Below are positions 35,257 to 47,557 of a stretch of DNA of 64,000 bases, piece after piece; within the stretch, counting starts at the first letter, position 1; the number at the start of each line of letters is the position of its first letter. Under the pieces are notes generated by a model. That model was not told the DNA's origin. It searched no databases and saw nothing but the letters and a program-made list of their open reading frames with translations. The translations under genes were made by a program, and so were the position numbers. Source of the DNA: JABSSA01 sp039960995 (GTDB lineage: Bacteria > Pseudomonadota > Alphaproteobacteria > Rhodobacterales > Rhodobacteraceae); NCBI GenBank assembly GCA_039960995.1, contig JBDVKF010000064.1, forward strand, positions 260,141-324,140, in the 5' to 3' direction.

Positions 35257-36137
35257 CGCCGTCTCCGTTAGAACTTCGGGCCAAAGCAGAGGAGCAAGCC
35301 GCGCGTTTGCCCCCCTTGCTTGCAAGGGCAGAGCATTTGGCCGGTGCAGTTCTTTTGGGCGAACATGGTCGACGTCGCGCGGGCATGGGCGATGATTTCT
35401 GGCAATACCGTCCCGCACAGATTGGCGACAGTCGACGGATGATTGATCATCGCCGCAGTGCGATGGGTGATGTGCAGTTTGTGCGAGAACGCGAATGGCA
35501 GATTGCCCAATCTGTGATGCTTTGGGTGGATCAGGCCGCCTCTATGCGGTTCGCCAGTTCAAACGACTTGAGTTCCAAAGCGGATCGAAGTCGGTTGATC
35601 GGTTTGGCTTTGTCCGTATTGCTGATCCGCGGCGGTGAACGTGTTGGCCTGACGGGCACGCGATTACCGCCCAGACGGGGCAATGCACAATTGCTGCGGC
35701 TTGCTGAATTGTTTTCAGAAGATTCAGACGACGATTACGCGCCACCGGAACATCGGGCAATGATCCCGCATGCGCGAGCGGTGTTTGTGTCGGATTTTTT
35801 GGGTCCGATCGAAGAGGTCAAGTTGGCTTTGACCAAGGCGGCAGACCGGGGCGTGCGTGGGGTGGTTCTTCAGGTGCTTGATCCATCCGAAGAAGCGTTT
35901 CCATTCCGCGGTCGGACAATTTTCGAAAGCGTTGGCGGAACACTCAGCCACGAAACATTGAAAGCGACTGACCTAAAAGATCGCTATCTTGACCGACTGG
36001 CCGAACGGAAATCCGAGTTGAAGGCACTGTGCGACGTGGCCGGGTGGCAATATGGATTGCACCACACGGACTCATCAGCGCAATCCGCGTTGTTGTGGCT
36101 GTGGCGGGCTCTTGATGGAGGTCGGGCAGGGGCATGA
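35253..36137 (+). CDS. DUF58 domain-containing protein
   Basis: A 294-residue protein of the DUF58 family. The motif HRRSAMGDVQFVREREW and the VWA-like first strand (SVMLWVDQAASMRF) are seen, although the MIDAS motif is degenerate. The GTG start overlaps the moxR stop. DUF58 partners of MoxR are common in Bat/aerotolerance-like operons. Confidence 0.9.
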   Translation: MTPSPLELRAKAEEQAARLPPLLARAEHLAGAVLLGEHGRRRAGMGDDFWQYRPAQIGDSRRMIDHRRSAMGDVQFVREREWQIAQSVMLWVDQAASMRFASSNDLSSKADRSRLIGLALSVLLIRGGERVGLTGTRLPPRRGNAQLLRLAELFSEDSDDDYAPPEHRAMIPHARAVFVSDFLGPIEEVKLALTKAADRGVRGVVLQVLDPSEEAFPFRGRTIFESVGGTLSHETLKATDLKDRYLDRLAERKSELKALCDVAGWQYGLHHTDSSAQSALLWLWRALDGGRAGA

Positions 36138-38902
36138 CAACAATAGTGGGCATAGGCTGGCTGTCTCCTTGGTTATTGATCGCTTTGGCGGCTTTACCGA
36201 TTTTGTGGTTGATTTTACGCGCGATCCCTCCTGCGCCGATCCGGCAACGGTTTCCCGGTGTGGCTTTGTTGCTTGGGTTGCAAGACGATGAAACAGTCAC
36301 GGACCGGACGCCTTGGTGGTTGCTGTTGTTGCGTATGTTGGCGGTGGCAGGGTTGATCCTTGGATTGGCGGGGCCAGTGTTGAACCCGGATGCAGATGGC
36401 ACACAAGGCGACGGACCATTGGTGATCGCACTGGATGCCAGCTGGGCTGGTGCGCCACGTTGGGGTGCAATTTCTGAAGCGATTGAGGCGGAATTGAACC
36501 GTGCAACTGCGCAAGATCGACCAGCGGCCATTCTGTCACTGACCAACCCGGAAGCTCCGGTGTTTTTGGCGGCAAACGCTTTGGTGGATCGGTTGCCCGG
36601 CATTCAACCGCAACCGTGGCAGCCAGTTGATGTGTCGGCCATTCGCGCTGCTTTGAACGAATCCACAGGGTTTGACACAATTTGGTTTAGTGATGGCATC
36701 GAATATGACGCCCGCGATGACGTGCTGGCCTTGTTGGAAACACAAGGGGCCGTCAGCGTGATTGAAGGCGTGGCGAACTCTATCGGATTGCGCCCAGCCA
36801 AGTATGTCGACGGATTGATCGAGCTTAATACAGTGCGTTCGCAGGCGGACGTGGCGCAGGACGTAAATATTTTGGCTCAGGGTCGTGATCCGTCTGGGAA
36901 CGCGACATCTTTGGCCCGTGTTACGGCACAGTTTGAAGATGGTGGGCAAGAAGCCTCTGTTGAATTGTCACTGCCGTCTGAATTGCGAGCGCGGATCACG
37001 CATTTTGAAATTCAGGGAATACGGTCGGCAGGCTCTGTCGCGCTAAGCGATGATGCCTTGCAACGGCGTGAGATCGCTTTGATTGCAGGGCTAGAAAGCC
37101 GCGAAGGGCTCGAGCTTCTTTCGCCGTTGCATTACCTTGAGCGCGCCCTTGAAGATAACGCTGATTTGTTGACGGGCGGACTAAGCGAAATTCTACCAGC
37201 CAATCCAGATGTGATCGTGCTGGCCGATGTCGCCAAATTGGCTGATGGTGAATCAGAACAAATCGCGGCCTGGGTCGAAAAAGGTGGCATGCTGTTGCGG
37301 TTTGCAGGGCCACGCGTGGCAGCATCCGATGTCAGCCGTGACGAAGAAGATCCATTGATGCCAGTTCGGTTGCGGTCAGGTGGCCGCAGCGTCGGCGGCG
37401 CGATGAGCTGGGGCACACCCAAGACGCTGGCTCCGTTTCCAGAAGAATCGCCTTTTTACGGCTTGGCGGTACCTTTGGATGTCGAAATTACAGCGCAGGT
37501 CGTTGCACAACCCGATCCAACTTTGGCGGAGCGTGTCATCGCAGCACTAAGCGACGGCACGCCATTGGTAACGCGCAAATCAATTGGTCAGGGGCAGGTC
37601 GTGTTGTTCCATGTCACGGCAAATGCGGAATGGTCCACGTTGCCATTATCTGGTCTGTTTGTTCGTATGCTGGAACGCCTTGCGATTGCGGCAGCATCTG
37701 GGACACCTCAGGCCGAAGACTTGGCAGGGTCAGTTTGGACTCCCGTGCGCGTTTTGGATGGGTTTGGACGATTGGGTGATGCAGGAACCCGTCCGGGCGT
37801 GGACGGAGCCGACTTGATTGATGCACCGACGGGCCCAGACTTGTTGCCGGGCTTGTATCAATCAGGTGATCGAAACATTGCACGCAATGTCCTGTCGCCT
37901 GATACAACGTTGACACCAACAACTTGGCCCGAACGCATTCCAGTCTCCGGGTTGACCCGCGCAAATGAACGCCCTTTGGGAGGATATTTATTGTCTTTGG
38001 CATTGGTATTGCTGCTTGCGGATATCGTTGCATCCTTGGCGTTGTCCGGTCGTCTGTTTGGGCGCCAAAACGCGGTGGTTGGGGCGGTGTTGGCCGCTGT
38101 TCTGCTTATTCCCGGCACGCCGTCTCAGGCGCAGGATAGTGATGGGGATGACTTTGCCCTGAAAGCGGTGTCCGAATTGGTTTTGGCTTATGTTGAAACG
38201 GGCAATAGGCAAGTTGACGAAACATCAATGGCAGGCCTGAAAGGGTTGACGGATGTTTTGTTTTTCCGCACGTCGATTGAACCTGCGGCCCCTGTTGGCG
38301 TCAATTTGGAGACTGATGAGCTCGCGTTTTTTCCAATGCTCTATTGGCCAATCACACCGGATCAGCCGGGCCCCTCGTTGGAAGCATATGCCCGGCTGAA
38401 TGATTACCTGCGATCCGGTGGGATGATCCTGTTTGATACAAGAGACGCCAACGTGTCAGGGTTTGGGGCGTCGACGCCGAATGGCAAAAAGCTGCAACAA
38501 CTGGCCGCCTCTTTAGATGTCCCGGCATTGGAACCCATTCCGAATGATCATGTGCTGACCCGGACCTTTTATCTTTTGCAGGACTTTCCCGGTCGTCATT
38601 TGGGCCGCGATGTGTGGGTCGAGGCTGCACCGCCTGATGCGACGCAGGTCGAAGGCGTGCCTTTCCGTAATTTGAACGATGGTGTGACGCCTGTCGTGAT
38701 TGGCGGCAACGATTGGGCCGCCGCATGGGCCGTGACTGATGCAGGAAGCCCGATGTTTCCGGTTGGACGTGGTTTTGGCGGTGAACGTCAACGCGAATTG
38801 GCCTACCGGTTTGGGGTCAATATCGTGATGCATGTCCTGACAGGCAATTACAAATCTGACCAGGTGCACGTGCCTGCGTTGCTCGATAGGCTCAGCCAAT
38901 GA
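36134..38902 (+). CDS. DUF4159 membrane protein with BatA-like N-terminus
   Basis: A 922-residue protein. Two N-terminal membrane helices (SPWLLIALAALPILWLILRA and a second near residue 65-85) are typical of the BatA N-terminal domain. A large extracytoplasmic region follows, then two further helices around residues 620-665, and a C-terminal DUF4159 domain starting near ELVLAYVETGNRQVDE. DUF4159 resembles a glutamine-amidotransferase-like fold without an obvious catalytic Cys. It overlaps DUF58 upstream and the next gene by 4 bp. It probably forms a membrane complex acted on by MoxR. Confidence 0.88.
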   Translation: MTTIVGIGWLSPWLLIALAALPILWLILRAIPPAPIRQRFPGVALLLGLQDDETVTDRTPWWLLLLRMLAVAGLILGLAGPVLNPDADGTQGDGPLVIALDASWAGAPRWGAISEAIEAELNRATAQDRPAAILSLTNPEAPVFLAANALVDRLPGIQPQPWQPVDVSAIRAALNESTGFDTIWFSDGIEYDARDDVLALLETQGAVSVIEGVANSIGLRPAKYVDGLIELNTVRSQADVAQDVNILAQGRDPSGNATSLARVTAQFEDGGQEASVELSLPSELRARITHFEIQGIRSAGSVALSDDALQRREIALIAGLESREGLELLSPLHYLERALEDNADLLTGGLSEILPANPDVIVLADVAKLADGESEQIAAWVEKGGMLLRFAGPRVAASDVSRDEEDPLMPVRLRSGGRSVGGAMSWGTPKTLAPFPEESPFYGLAVPLDVEITAQVVAQPDPTLAERVIAALSDGTPLVTRKSIGQGQVVLFHVTANAEWSTLPLSGLFVRMLERLAIAAASGTPQAEDLAGSVWTPVRVLDGFGRLGDAGTRPGVDGADLIDAPTGPDLLPGLYQSGDRNIARNVLSPDTTLTPTTWPERIPVSGLTRANERPLGGYLLSLALVLLLADIVASLALSGRLFGRQNAVVGAVLAAVLLIPGTPSQAQDSDGDDFALKAVSELVLAYVETGNRQVDETSMAGLKGLTDVLFFRTSIEPAAPVGVNLETDELAFFPMLYWPITPDQPGPSLEAYARLNDYLRSGGMILFDTRDANVSGFGASTPNGKKLQQLAASLDVPALEPIPNDHVLTRTFYLLQDFPGRHLGRDVWVEAAPPDATQVEGVPFRNLNDGVTPVVIGGNDWAAAWAVTDAGSPMFPVGRGFGGERQRELAYRFGVNIVMHVLTGNYKSDQVHVPALLDRLSQ

Positions 38903-40944
38903 CCTCAAGCATTATCATCGACCCTTTGGTCCCATTGCCAATTTTGATTGCTTTGGCGTTGATCGTAGTTGTGGGCATTATTTTGGCGGTTTGGCGCGGC
39001 CTTAAAGGTTGGGCCTTGCGTGGCTTGGCCGGGTTGGTGGTTCTGGGCGCGTTGATTGGACCATCCTTTCAACAAGAAGACCGAGGCGCACTAACCGACA
39101 TTGTTATCTTGGCCGAAGATGGAACAGCCAGCCAATCCTTGTCAGATCGACCTTCGCAAACCGAACAAGCGCTTGCCGATCTTGAAAATTCACTGGCGGC
39201 GCGAAACAACATCGAAGTCGTGCGGATCAAAGTCGAAGACGGCGAAGACGACACTGGAACGCGTTTGTTATCCGCGATCAATACGACCTTGGCCGAGCTT
39301 CCGACAGGACGCGTGTCTGGGATCGTTGCAGTAACCGACGGGCAAATTCACGATCAGGATGTTCCCGTCAATTTGCCAGCGCCTTTGCATGTTTTGCTTA
39401 CGGGTAAGGAAACCGATTGGGATCGTCGATTGATCGTCACCGGTGCGCCAGCCTTTGCCATCATCGACGAAGCGGTAACCCTGACCCTAAAGATTGAAGA
39501 TATGGGTGCAGTGCCTGAGACCGAAGGCGGTTTGGCAGAGCTTGACGTGTCCGTGGATGGCGGTCCGCCACAGCGTTTTAACGTGCGTATAGGTACCGAG
39601 ATTGATGTGCCTGTTACGTTGCCACATGGGGGTCGAAACGTCATCCAGTTTACGGTTCCGACCGAAGACGGTGAATTGACTGATCGCAACAATACTGCAC
39701 TTATCCAAATGAACGGCGTGCGGGATCGTTTGCGGGTTCTTTTGGTGTCCGGCGAACCGCATCCCGGCGGACGCACGTGGCGCAATTTGCTCAAGTCAGA
39801 CAGTTCCGTTGATCTGGTGCACTTTACGATCTTACGACCACCTGAAAAACAAGATGGTGTGCCGGTTTCAGAGCTTAGCCTGATTGCGTTTCCAACTCGC
39901 GAATTGTTTTTGGAAAAGATCGACGATTTTGACCTGATTATTTTTGATCGCTACAAGCGTCGTGGCATCTTGCCGGCATTGTATATCGACAATGTCGGGC
40001 AATATGTGCGCGAAGGTGGGGCGGTTCTGGTTGCGGCTGGACCTGATTTTGCAAGCGCTGACAGCTTGTTTCGCTCGCCCTTGGGGCCGGTATTGCCGGG
40101 TGAACCAACGGCGCGCGTGCTGGAACAAGCATATTCGCCAAAAGTAACAGATTTGGGCGAACGCCATCCTGTGACCACGGCCTTACCGTCTTCTGGGGAT
40201 TGGGGACGTTGGTTGCGTCAGATCGAGTTGCAACCCAGAACCGGTAACACGGTCATGGAAGGCATAGATGGCCGCCCGTTGCTGATCTTGGATCGTGTTG
40301 GTGAAGGTCGTGTTGCGTTGCTTGCCTCTGATCATATGTGGCTGTGGCATCGTGGGTACGAAGGCGGCGGACCACAAATGGAAATGCTGCGTCGTCTGGC
40401 GCATTGGATGATGAAAGAACCAGAGCTTGAAGAAGAAGCTTTGACGGCGGATCCAAATGGACAACGGATGTTGATCCGACGCCAGACTTTGCTAGAGGAT
40501 GTGCCTCCGGTGATTGTGACTGGACCAGATGGTACGGAAACAGAATTGACTTTAGACCCCGCTGGGCCGGGTCGTTTTGAAACGACCTTTGAGGGTCCTG
40601 AAATTGGGTTGTATCGGTTAAAGAATGGTGACCTGACCACAGTGATCGGCCTTGGACCTGCAGCACCGCGTGAATTTGAACAAACCGTGGCCAGTGGTGA
40701 CGTGTTGCAGCCGTTGGTTGACACGTGGCGCGGTGGAATATTGCGCTTGGAAGATGGCGTGCCTCGGTTGCGGTCTGTACGCGCAGGTCGACCCGCATCA
40801 GGGCGCGGCTGGATTGGCTTGACCCCGCGCGAGGCTTACGAAACGCTTGATGTACGTCAACACTCGCTTTTGCCGCCTTGGCTTGTGCTCCTTTTGGCGA
40901 GCGGCTTGATCATCGCTGCATGGCTTCGTGAAGGCCAACGTTAA
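38899..40944 (+). CDS. Membrane protein of MoxR operon (GATase-like)
   Basis: A 681-residue protein with two helices at the N-terminus, a long extracytoplasmic segment, and a single C-terminal helix (LLPPWLVLLLASGLIIAAWL). A central region (DFDLIIFDRYKR, YVREGGAVLVAAGPDFA) resembles class I glutamine amidotransferase-like folds used in BatA/DUF4159 neighbours, without catalytic residues. It overlaps the DUF4159 gene and ends the operon. Function unknown. Confidence 0.82.
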   Translation: MTSSIIIDPLVPLPILIALALIVVVGIILAVWRGLKGWALRGLAGLVVLGALIGPSFQQEDRGALTDIVILAEDGTASQSLSDRPSQTEQALADLENSLAARNNIEVVRIKVEDGEDDTGTRLLSAINTTLAELPTGRVSGIVAVTDGQIHDQDVPVNLPAPLHVLLTGKETDWDRRLIVTGAPAFAIIDEAVTLTLKIEDMGAVPETEGGLAELDVSVDGGPPQRFNVRIGTEIDVPVTLPHGGRNVIQFTVPTEDGELTDRNNTALIQMNGVRDRLRVLLVSGEPHPGGRTWRNLLKSDSSVDLVHFTILRPPEKQDGVPVSELSLIAFPTRELFLEKIDDFDLIIFDRYKRRGILPALYIDNVGQYVREGGAVLVAAGPDFASADSLFRSPLGPVLPGEPTARVLEQAYSPKVTDLGERHPVTTALPSSGDWGRWLRQIELQPRTGNTVMEGIDGRPLLILDRVGEGRVALLASDHMWLWHRGYEGGGPQMEMLRRLAHWMMKEPELEEEALTADPNGQRMLIRRQTLLEDVPPVIVTGPDGTETELTLDPAGPGRFETTFEGPEIGLYRLKNGDLTTVIGLGPAAPREFEQTVASGDVLQPLVDTWRGGILRLEDGVPRLRSVRAGRPASGRGWIGLTPREAYETLDVRQHSLLPPWLVLLLASGLIIAAWLREGQR

Positions 40945-41019
40945 AATTAAGCGTTTAATTAAGAGCTTCTTCACCACCCACATGAGATAGATTTGGCATG
41001 CTGCTATGTGGGATATGTC

Positions 41020-43803
<2,784 letters not shown>

Positions 43804-43907
43804 CCTTTTCGCTTAAGACGCAGTCAGGAATTTCGCCGGAACTGCGCGCGACCTGTTTCAACGCATAGCGGCTGTGTAACCCCGCCTAATCCGCTGGGAC
43901 ATTCGTT

Positions 43908-44669
43908 TTAAGATTTTAGGAAGACGGGCCGCTCGGGTGTTGAGGCATCTTTGTCATAGACATACCCGCCGACATCAAATGACACGAGGTCATCGACATT
44001 TTCATAACCGGTTTCCAAAACCCAACGGGCCATCGCACCTCTGGCGCGTTTCGCTGAAAACGAGATCATCTTGCGGACACCGTTGCGATCTTCTTCAAAG
44101 CGTGGCGACACAAAACGCAGTTCACCCAAAGCTGCGCGATTAACCGAGCTTGCATATTCGTCGGATGCGAGGTTGAGAACCGTTTCCGTTTGTGCTGCGG
44201 CGGCATCGTCAACCAAGGCCTCAGCGATTTTGGTTCCCCAGAACTTGTAAAGCGTTGCTGCCGGATGGCCGGGCAATTTGCGTCCCATTTCCAATCGATA
44301 GGCGCATACATCATCGGTTGGCCGCAAAAGCCCATAAAGCCCAGACAAAATTCTAAGGCGCCGCGATGCTTCGGCGCGGGTGTCATCGTTCAATGTTGCC
44401 ATTTCCAAAGTCTTGTAGACATCTCCATCAAACATGTCCGCAGCCGCTTGTGCCTTGCCGGACTGACGCGACCAATTTGAAAACCGTTCAAAATTCAGCT
44501 GTGCAATCTTGGGCGAGACCTTCATTAAATCTGCAATTTCAGCTTCAGACCAACCCCGCATAACAGAGATCAGTTCTTCGGCTTGGTTCAGAAAACGAGG
44601 TGTTGTCGTTCCATGGCCGGCGGACCTGCTTTCATTCAGATTTTTCGCAGGAGACAACAAAATGAGCAT
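43908..44669 (-). CDS. yaaA: Peroxide stress protein YaaA
   Basis: A 253-residue DUF328/YaaA protein starting MLILLSPAKNLNES, with FSAKRARGAMARW and LYGLLRP conserved. YaaA lowers intracellular iron and protects against hydrogen peroxide in E. coli. ATG 44669 has AAGGA upstream; the frame is open 49 codons further but those lack family similarity. The 267 bp between this gene and the LLM gene hold no gene that I can see. Confidence 0.92.
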   Translation of the reverse strand: MLILLSPAKNLNESRSAGHGTTTPRFLNQAEELISVMRGWSEAEIADLMKVSPKIAQLNFERFSNWSRQSGKAQAAADMFDGDVYKTLEMATLNDDTRAEASRRLRILSGLYGLLRPTDDVCAYRLEMGRKLPGHPAATLYKFWGTKIAEALVDDAAAAQTETVLNLASDEYASSVNRAALGELRFVSPRFEEDRNGVRKMISFSAKRARGAMARWVLETGYENVDDLVSFDVGGYVYDKDASTPERPVFLKS

Positions 44670-44936
44670 AAAGAGAGCGTCCTTCTTATCAGGATGATTT
44701 CGCAGCGATGGCAACAACCTGCATGTGATGGATACATAGCTCAGCCAACTTTTTACACCAGAAATAACGAAGAATTGTGTTGAGCTTGCATGCAAACCTT
44801 GAGTGTCGAATTCCAAATAATCGCAAGTTCAATCGAAAGGGTTTTTCTTGCTACTCAAAAACTTGATATTCAACATAAGAAACTATCACTTTTTCTAGGG
44901 ATCACGTCGGGTGATGATGCATGAAAGGAGACCACG

Positions 44937-46055
44937 ATGAAGCTTTCATTCTTTACGATGCCAATTCACCCGTTGGGCAAACCGATTGCGAAATCGTTGC
45001 AAGAGGACCGCGAGGCGTTTTTGCTGGCAGATAGTCTGGGCTACGCCGAAGCGTATTGCGGTGAGCATACGACGGATCAGGCAGAGATCATCACCTCGTC
45101 CGTCGCGTTTCTGGCAAGCCTTGCCTACGAGACAAAGCAAATTCGTCTTGGTACTGGCACGATTAACATGCCCAATTCGCACCCGGCCCGAGTGGCTGGC
45201 GAGATTGCGATGCTGGATCACATGCTGGAAGGTCGTTTGAATTTTGGCATCTCGCCAGGTGGTCTGATGTCGGATGCAGAGATATTCGGCAATCTCAAGA
45301 AAGACCGCAACGCCATGTTCCTTGAGTGCATCAACATGGTGCTCGATATCTGGGCCGGGCAAGCTCCTTACAATCTTGAAGGTGAATTCTGGAATATTTC
45401 CACTGAAAACACCCGCATTCCTGAAATCGGTCAAGGCGACGTGCCGCGTCCTTACCAAGATCCGCACCCACCGATCATAGGCACCGCTGTTGCGCCCTTT
45501 TCAAAAGGAGTGACGGCAATGGCTGCACGGGGTTGGCAGCCGATTTCAGGAAACTTCTTGCTGCCGCAATGGGCCGCTACCCATTGGCCGAACTTTGTTG
45601 AAGGCTGTTTGCAGGGGGGCTTTACCCCATCTTATTACGATTGGCGTGTGGCCAAGAACATCTGTGTCGCCAAAGATCAGGCAACAGCGCGGGCTTATGC
45701 ACGCGATCCCGGCAGCCCTTATGTTTTGTACTATTCGCAACTGCTCACAAAGATGCGCCGCGGCAATCGCTTGAACTTGTTCAAGCATGATCAAAACATG
45801 CCCGATGAAGACGTGACTTTGGATTACGTGTTGGATCGTCTCGTGATTCACGGGGACGCTGAATCTGTTGCTGATCAGATCCTTGCAATGCGCGAAGAGA
45901 TGGGCCCGTTCAAACATCTGGTTTATGCGGGCCACGATTGGACCGACATTGAATTGGGGCGCGATTCTATGATCCTGTGTGCTGAAAAGGTACTGCCGAT
46001 CTTGCAGGAAGCCACCAAGTCGGAATTGGATTGGCAGCAAGAGCAAGTCGCTTAG
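44937..46055 (+). CDS. LLM class flavin-dependent monooxygenase
   Basis: A 372-residue bacterial-luciferase-like TIM barrel. MKLSFFTMPIHPLG, YCGEHTTDQ, RLGTGTINMPNSHPA and the EGRLNFGISPGG block place it near the limonene-monooxygenase-like LLM group. It would use reduced flavin delivered by a separate reductase; a flavin reductase gene lies 860 bp downstream on the other strand. A strong RBS (AAAGGAG) precedes the ATG. It is likely the oxygenase that opens a catabolic route for an unidentified substrate. Confidence 0.88.
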   Translation: MKLSFFTMPIHPLGKPIAKSLQEDREAFLLADSLGYAEAYCGEHTTDQAEIITSSVAFLASLAYETKQIRLGTGTINMPNSHPARVAGEIAMLDHMLEGRLNFGISPGGLMSDAEIFGNLKKDRNAMFLECINMVLDIWAGQAPYNLEGEFWNISTENTRIPEIGQGDVPRPYQDPHPPIIGTAVAPFSKGVTAMAARGWQPISGNFLLPQWAATHWPNFVEGCLQGGFTPSYYDWRVAKNICVAKDQATARAYARDPGSPYVLYYSQLLTKMRRGNRLNLFKHDQNMPDEDVTLDYVLDRLVIHGDAESVADQILAMREEMGPFKHLVYAGHDWTDIELGRDSMILCAEKVLPILQEATKSELDWQQEQVA

Positions 46056-46080
46056 ATACAGCGAAATACGACAGCGATTT

Positions 46081-46107
46081 AATCCCCGTCGTAAAGGCGG
46101 GGATTTT
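46081..46107 (+). terminator. Intrinsic terminator after LLM monooxygenase
   Basis: AATCCCCG, a 9-nt loop, then CGGGGATTTT: an 8 bp stem with a short T-run. It lies between the convergent LLM and BKACE genes and may serve both. Confidence 0.7.
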
Positions 46108-46135
46108 GTCATTTCAGGTCGTGAAAAATGCAAAA

Positions 46136-46915
46136 TTATAACGCCTGGATTAGGTCAGAAACCGTTCGAACCCGCGCCGCATTGTCCTGAGCAACAGAAC
46201 CATCTGTATGCCACAGAGAATTTTCAAAACCTACACGCGCCTTGCCACCCAATCGTGCGGCGTGGACAAGACATTCGGTTTCTTCTTTGCCAAAGGCGCA
46301 CAACATCCAGTCGAATTCCAGGTCACTTTGCGCCATCTGATCGACGAACCCTGTTAAGGCGCTTGGTTCGCTGATTTGCGTGCCGTCATATGTGCCAAGG
46401 ACAAGTTGCATCAGATGATGTTTGCCCGGAATTTGTCCTGCGTTGCAGGCTGCGATGAACTGGCCCAATTCCTCTTGCGAATAGACAATATGTTGAACAT
46501 GCACATCAGCCTGTTTCGCCCATTCATAGAATGCCGTGGCTGCTGGCCAATCCGTCGGTTCGCGTACCATCTCGCGCATTGCAACAGACACGTGATCCGG
46601 TTGTAGGTCGCGTATGATTTGTTGTTGAGTCGCCGTGTCATACCGACCTGCAGCTTCGGATGTCACTTGCAGATATAAATCTGGAACGGCGTCGCGAAGG
46701 CGATCCAACAACGTTTGATAACGGCCAGCATCCAAAAGATGCAGACCGTCTGCGTCGCGAATATGCAAGTGGATGCCATCTGCGCCCGCAGCAAAGCAGG
46801 CTTTGGCGTTGGCAACAATATCATCGTCTGTGACGGGTAAGGCCGGATGATCTTTGTATCCACGGCGCGCGCCGTTGGGGGCGACCATGATGTTCGGCAA
46901 AACGGGTCGCGTCAC
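46136..46915 (-). CDS. Beta-keto acid cleavage enzyme (BKACE, DUF849)
   Basis: With the GTG at 46915, one base after the flavin reductase stop, the protein has 259 residues and begins TRPVLPNIMVAPNGARR, the usual family start. GADGIHLHIRDADG carries the zinc-binding His pair, and later blocks resemble 3-keto-5-aminohexanoate cleavage enzyme. BKACEs split a beta-keto acid with acetyl-CoA into acetoacetate and an acyl-CoA. Coupling to a flavin reductase suggests a role after a flavin-dependent oxygenation. The substrate is unknown. Confidence 0.85.
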   Translation of the reverse strand: MTRPVLPNIMVAPNGARRGYKDHPALPVTDDDIVANAKACFAAGADGIHLHIRDADGLHLLDAGRYQTLLDRLRDAVPDLYLQVTSEAAGRYDTATQQQIIRDLQPDHVSVAMREMVREPTDWPAATAFYEWAKQADVHVQHIVYSQEELGQFIAACNAGQIPGKHHLMQLVLGTYDGTQISEPSALTGFVDQMAQSDLEFDWMLCAFGKEETECLVHAARLGGKARVGFENSLWHTDGSVAQDNAARVRTVSDLIQAL

Positions 46916-46916
46916 T

Positions 46917-47426
46917 TCAAAGCGCAGGCCCAAGCGATGCAAATCCACCCTTGTGGAACAGCAGCGGTTCACCTTCGCTTTGGTCAATCCGCAGCACGCG
47001 ACCAATAAAGATCTCATGATCACCTGAAATGATCTGGTTTTCGACCTTACACTCAAGAACGGCAAGCGCGTCATTCAACACAGGCACGCCGTTTAAGCCT
47101 TGCTTCCAGTCAATCCCATTGAACTTTTCGTCCGAAGGGCGCGCGAATTTCAAAGACGTGTCTTTGGCTGTATCGCTCATGATGTGGATCGCGAAAGACC
47201 CGTGACTTTGGAAGGCTGACCGGGACGGCGTGTTAAGGCCGATGGACCATAGGATCAGGGGCGGATCGAGGGAGACAGACGAAAACGAATTGATTGTCAT
47301 GCCCACTGGGCGACCTTCATCCCCAACAGTTGTGACAACACAGACACCGGTCGCAAAGCAGCCCAGAACATTACGCAATTCGCGTGGGTCAATTCCTTGC
47401 TCAGGATCGGTGACAATGGCGTTCAT
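46917..47426 (-). CDS. Flavin reductase family protein (HpaC-like)
   Basis: A 169-residue split-barrel flavin reductase. RNVLGCFATGVCVVTT near the N-terminus, GMTINSFSSVSLDPPLILWS, and GDHEIFIGRV near the C-terminus are diagnostic. It supplies reduced FMN or FAD to a two-component monooxygenase, plausibly the LLM protein at 44937. ATG 47426 has GAGAGGA upstream. The gene is divergent from the LysR regulator, with a 131 bp shared promoter region. Confidence 0.9.
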   Translation of the reverse strand: MNAIVTDPEQGIDPRELRNVLGCFATGVCVVTTVGDEGRPVGMTINSFSSVSLDPPLILWSIGLNTPSRSAFQSHGSFAIHIMSDTAKDTSLKFARPSDEKFNGIDWKQGLNGVPVLNDALAVLECKVENQIISGDHEIFIGRVLRIDQSEGEPLLFHKGGFASLGPAL

Positions 47427-47557
47427 GACTTGTCCTCTCTGTGGCGCTTTAACCGTGTTTGTCTTGGATACGAGAAGACAGGGGTTCAGAACAACTAATA
47501 AGACTCTATACTTTCCAACATAAAACATGATACCTACCTGCGACGGGGGGCCGATCC

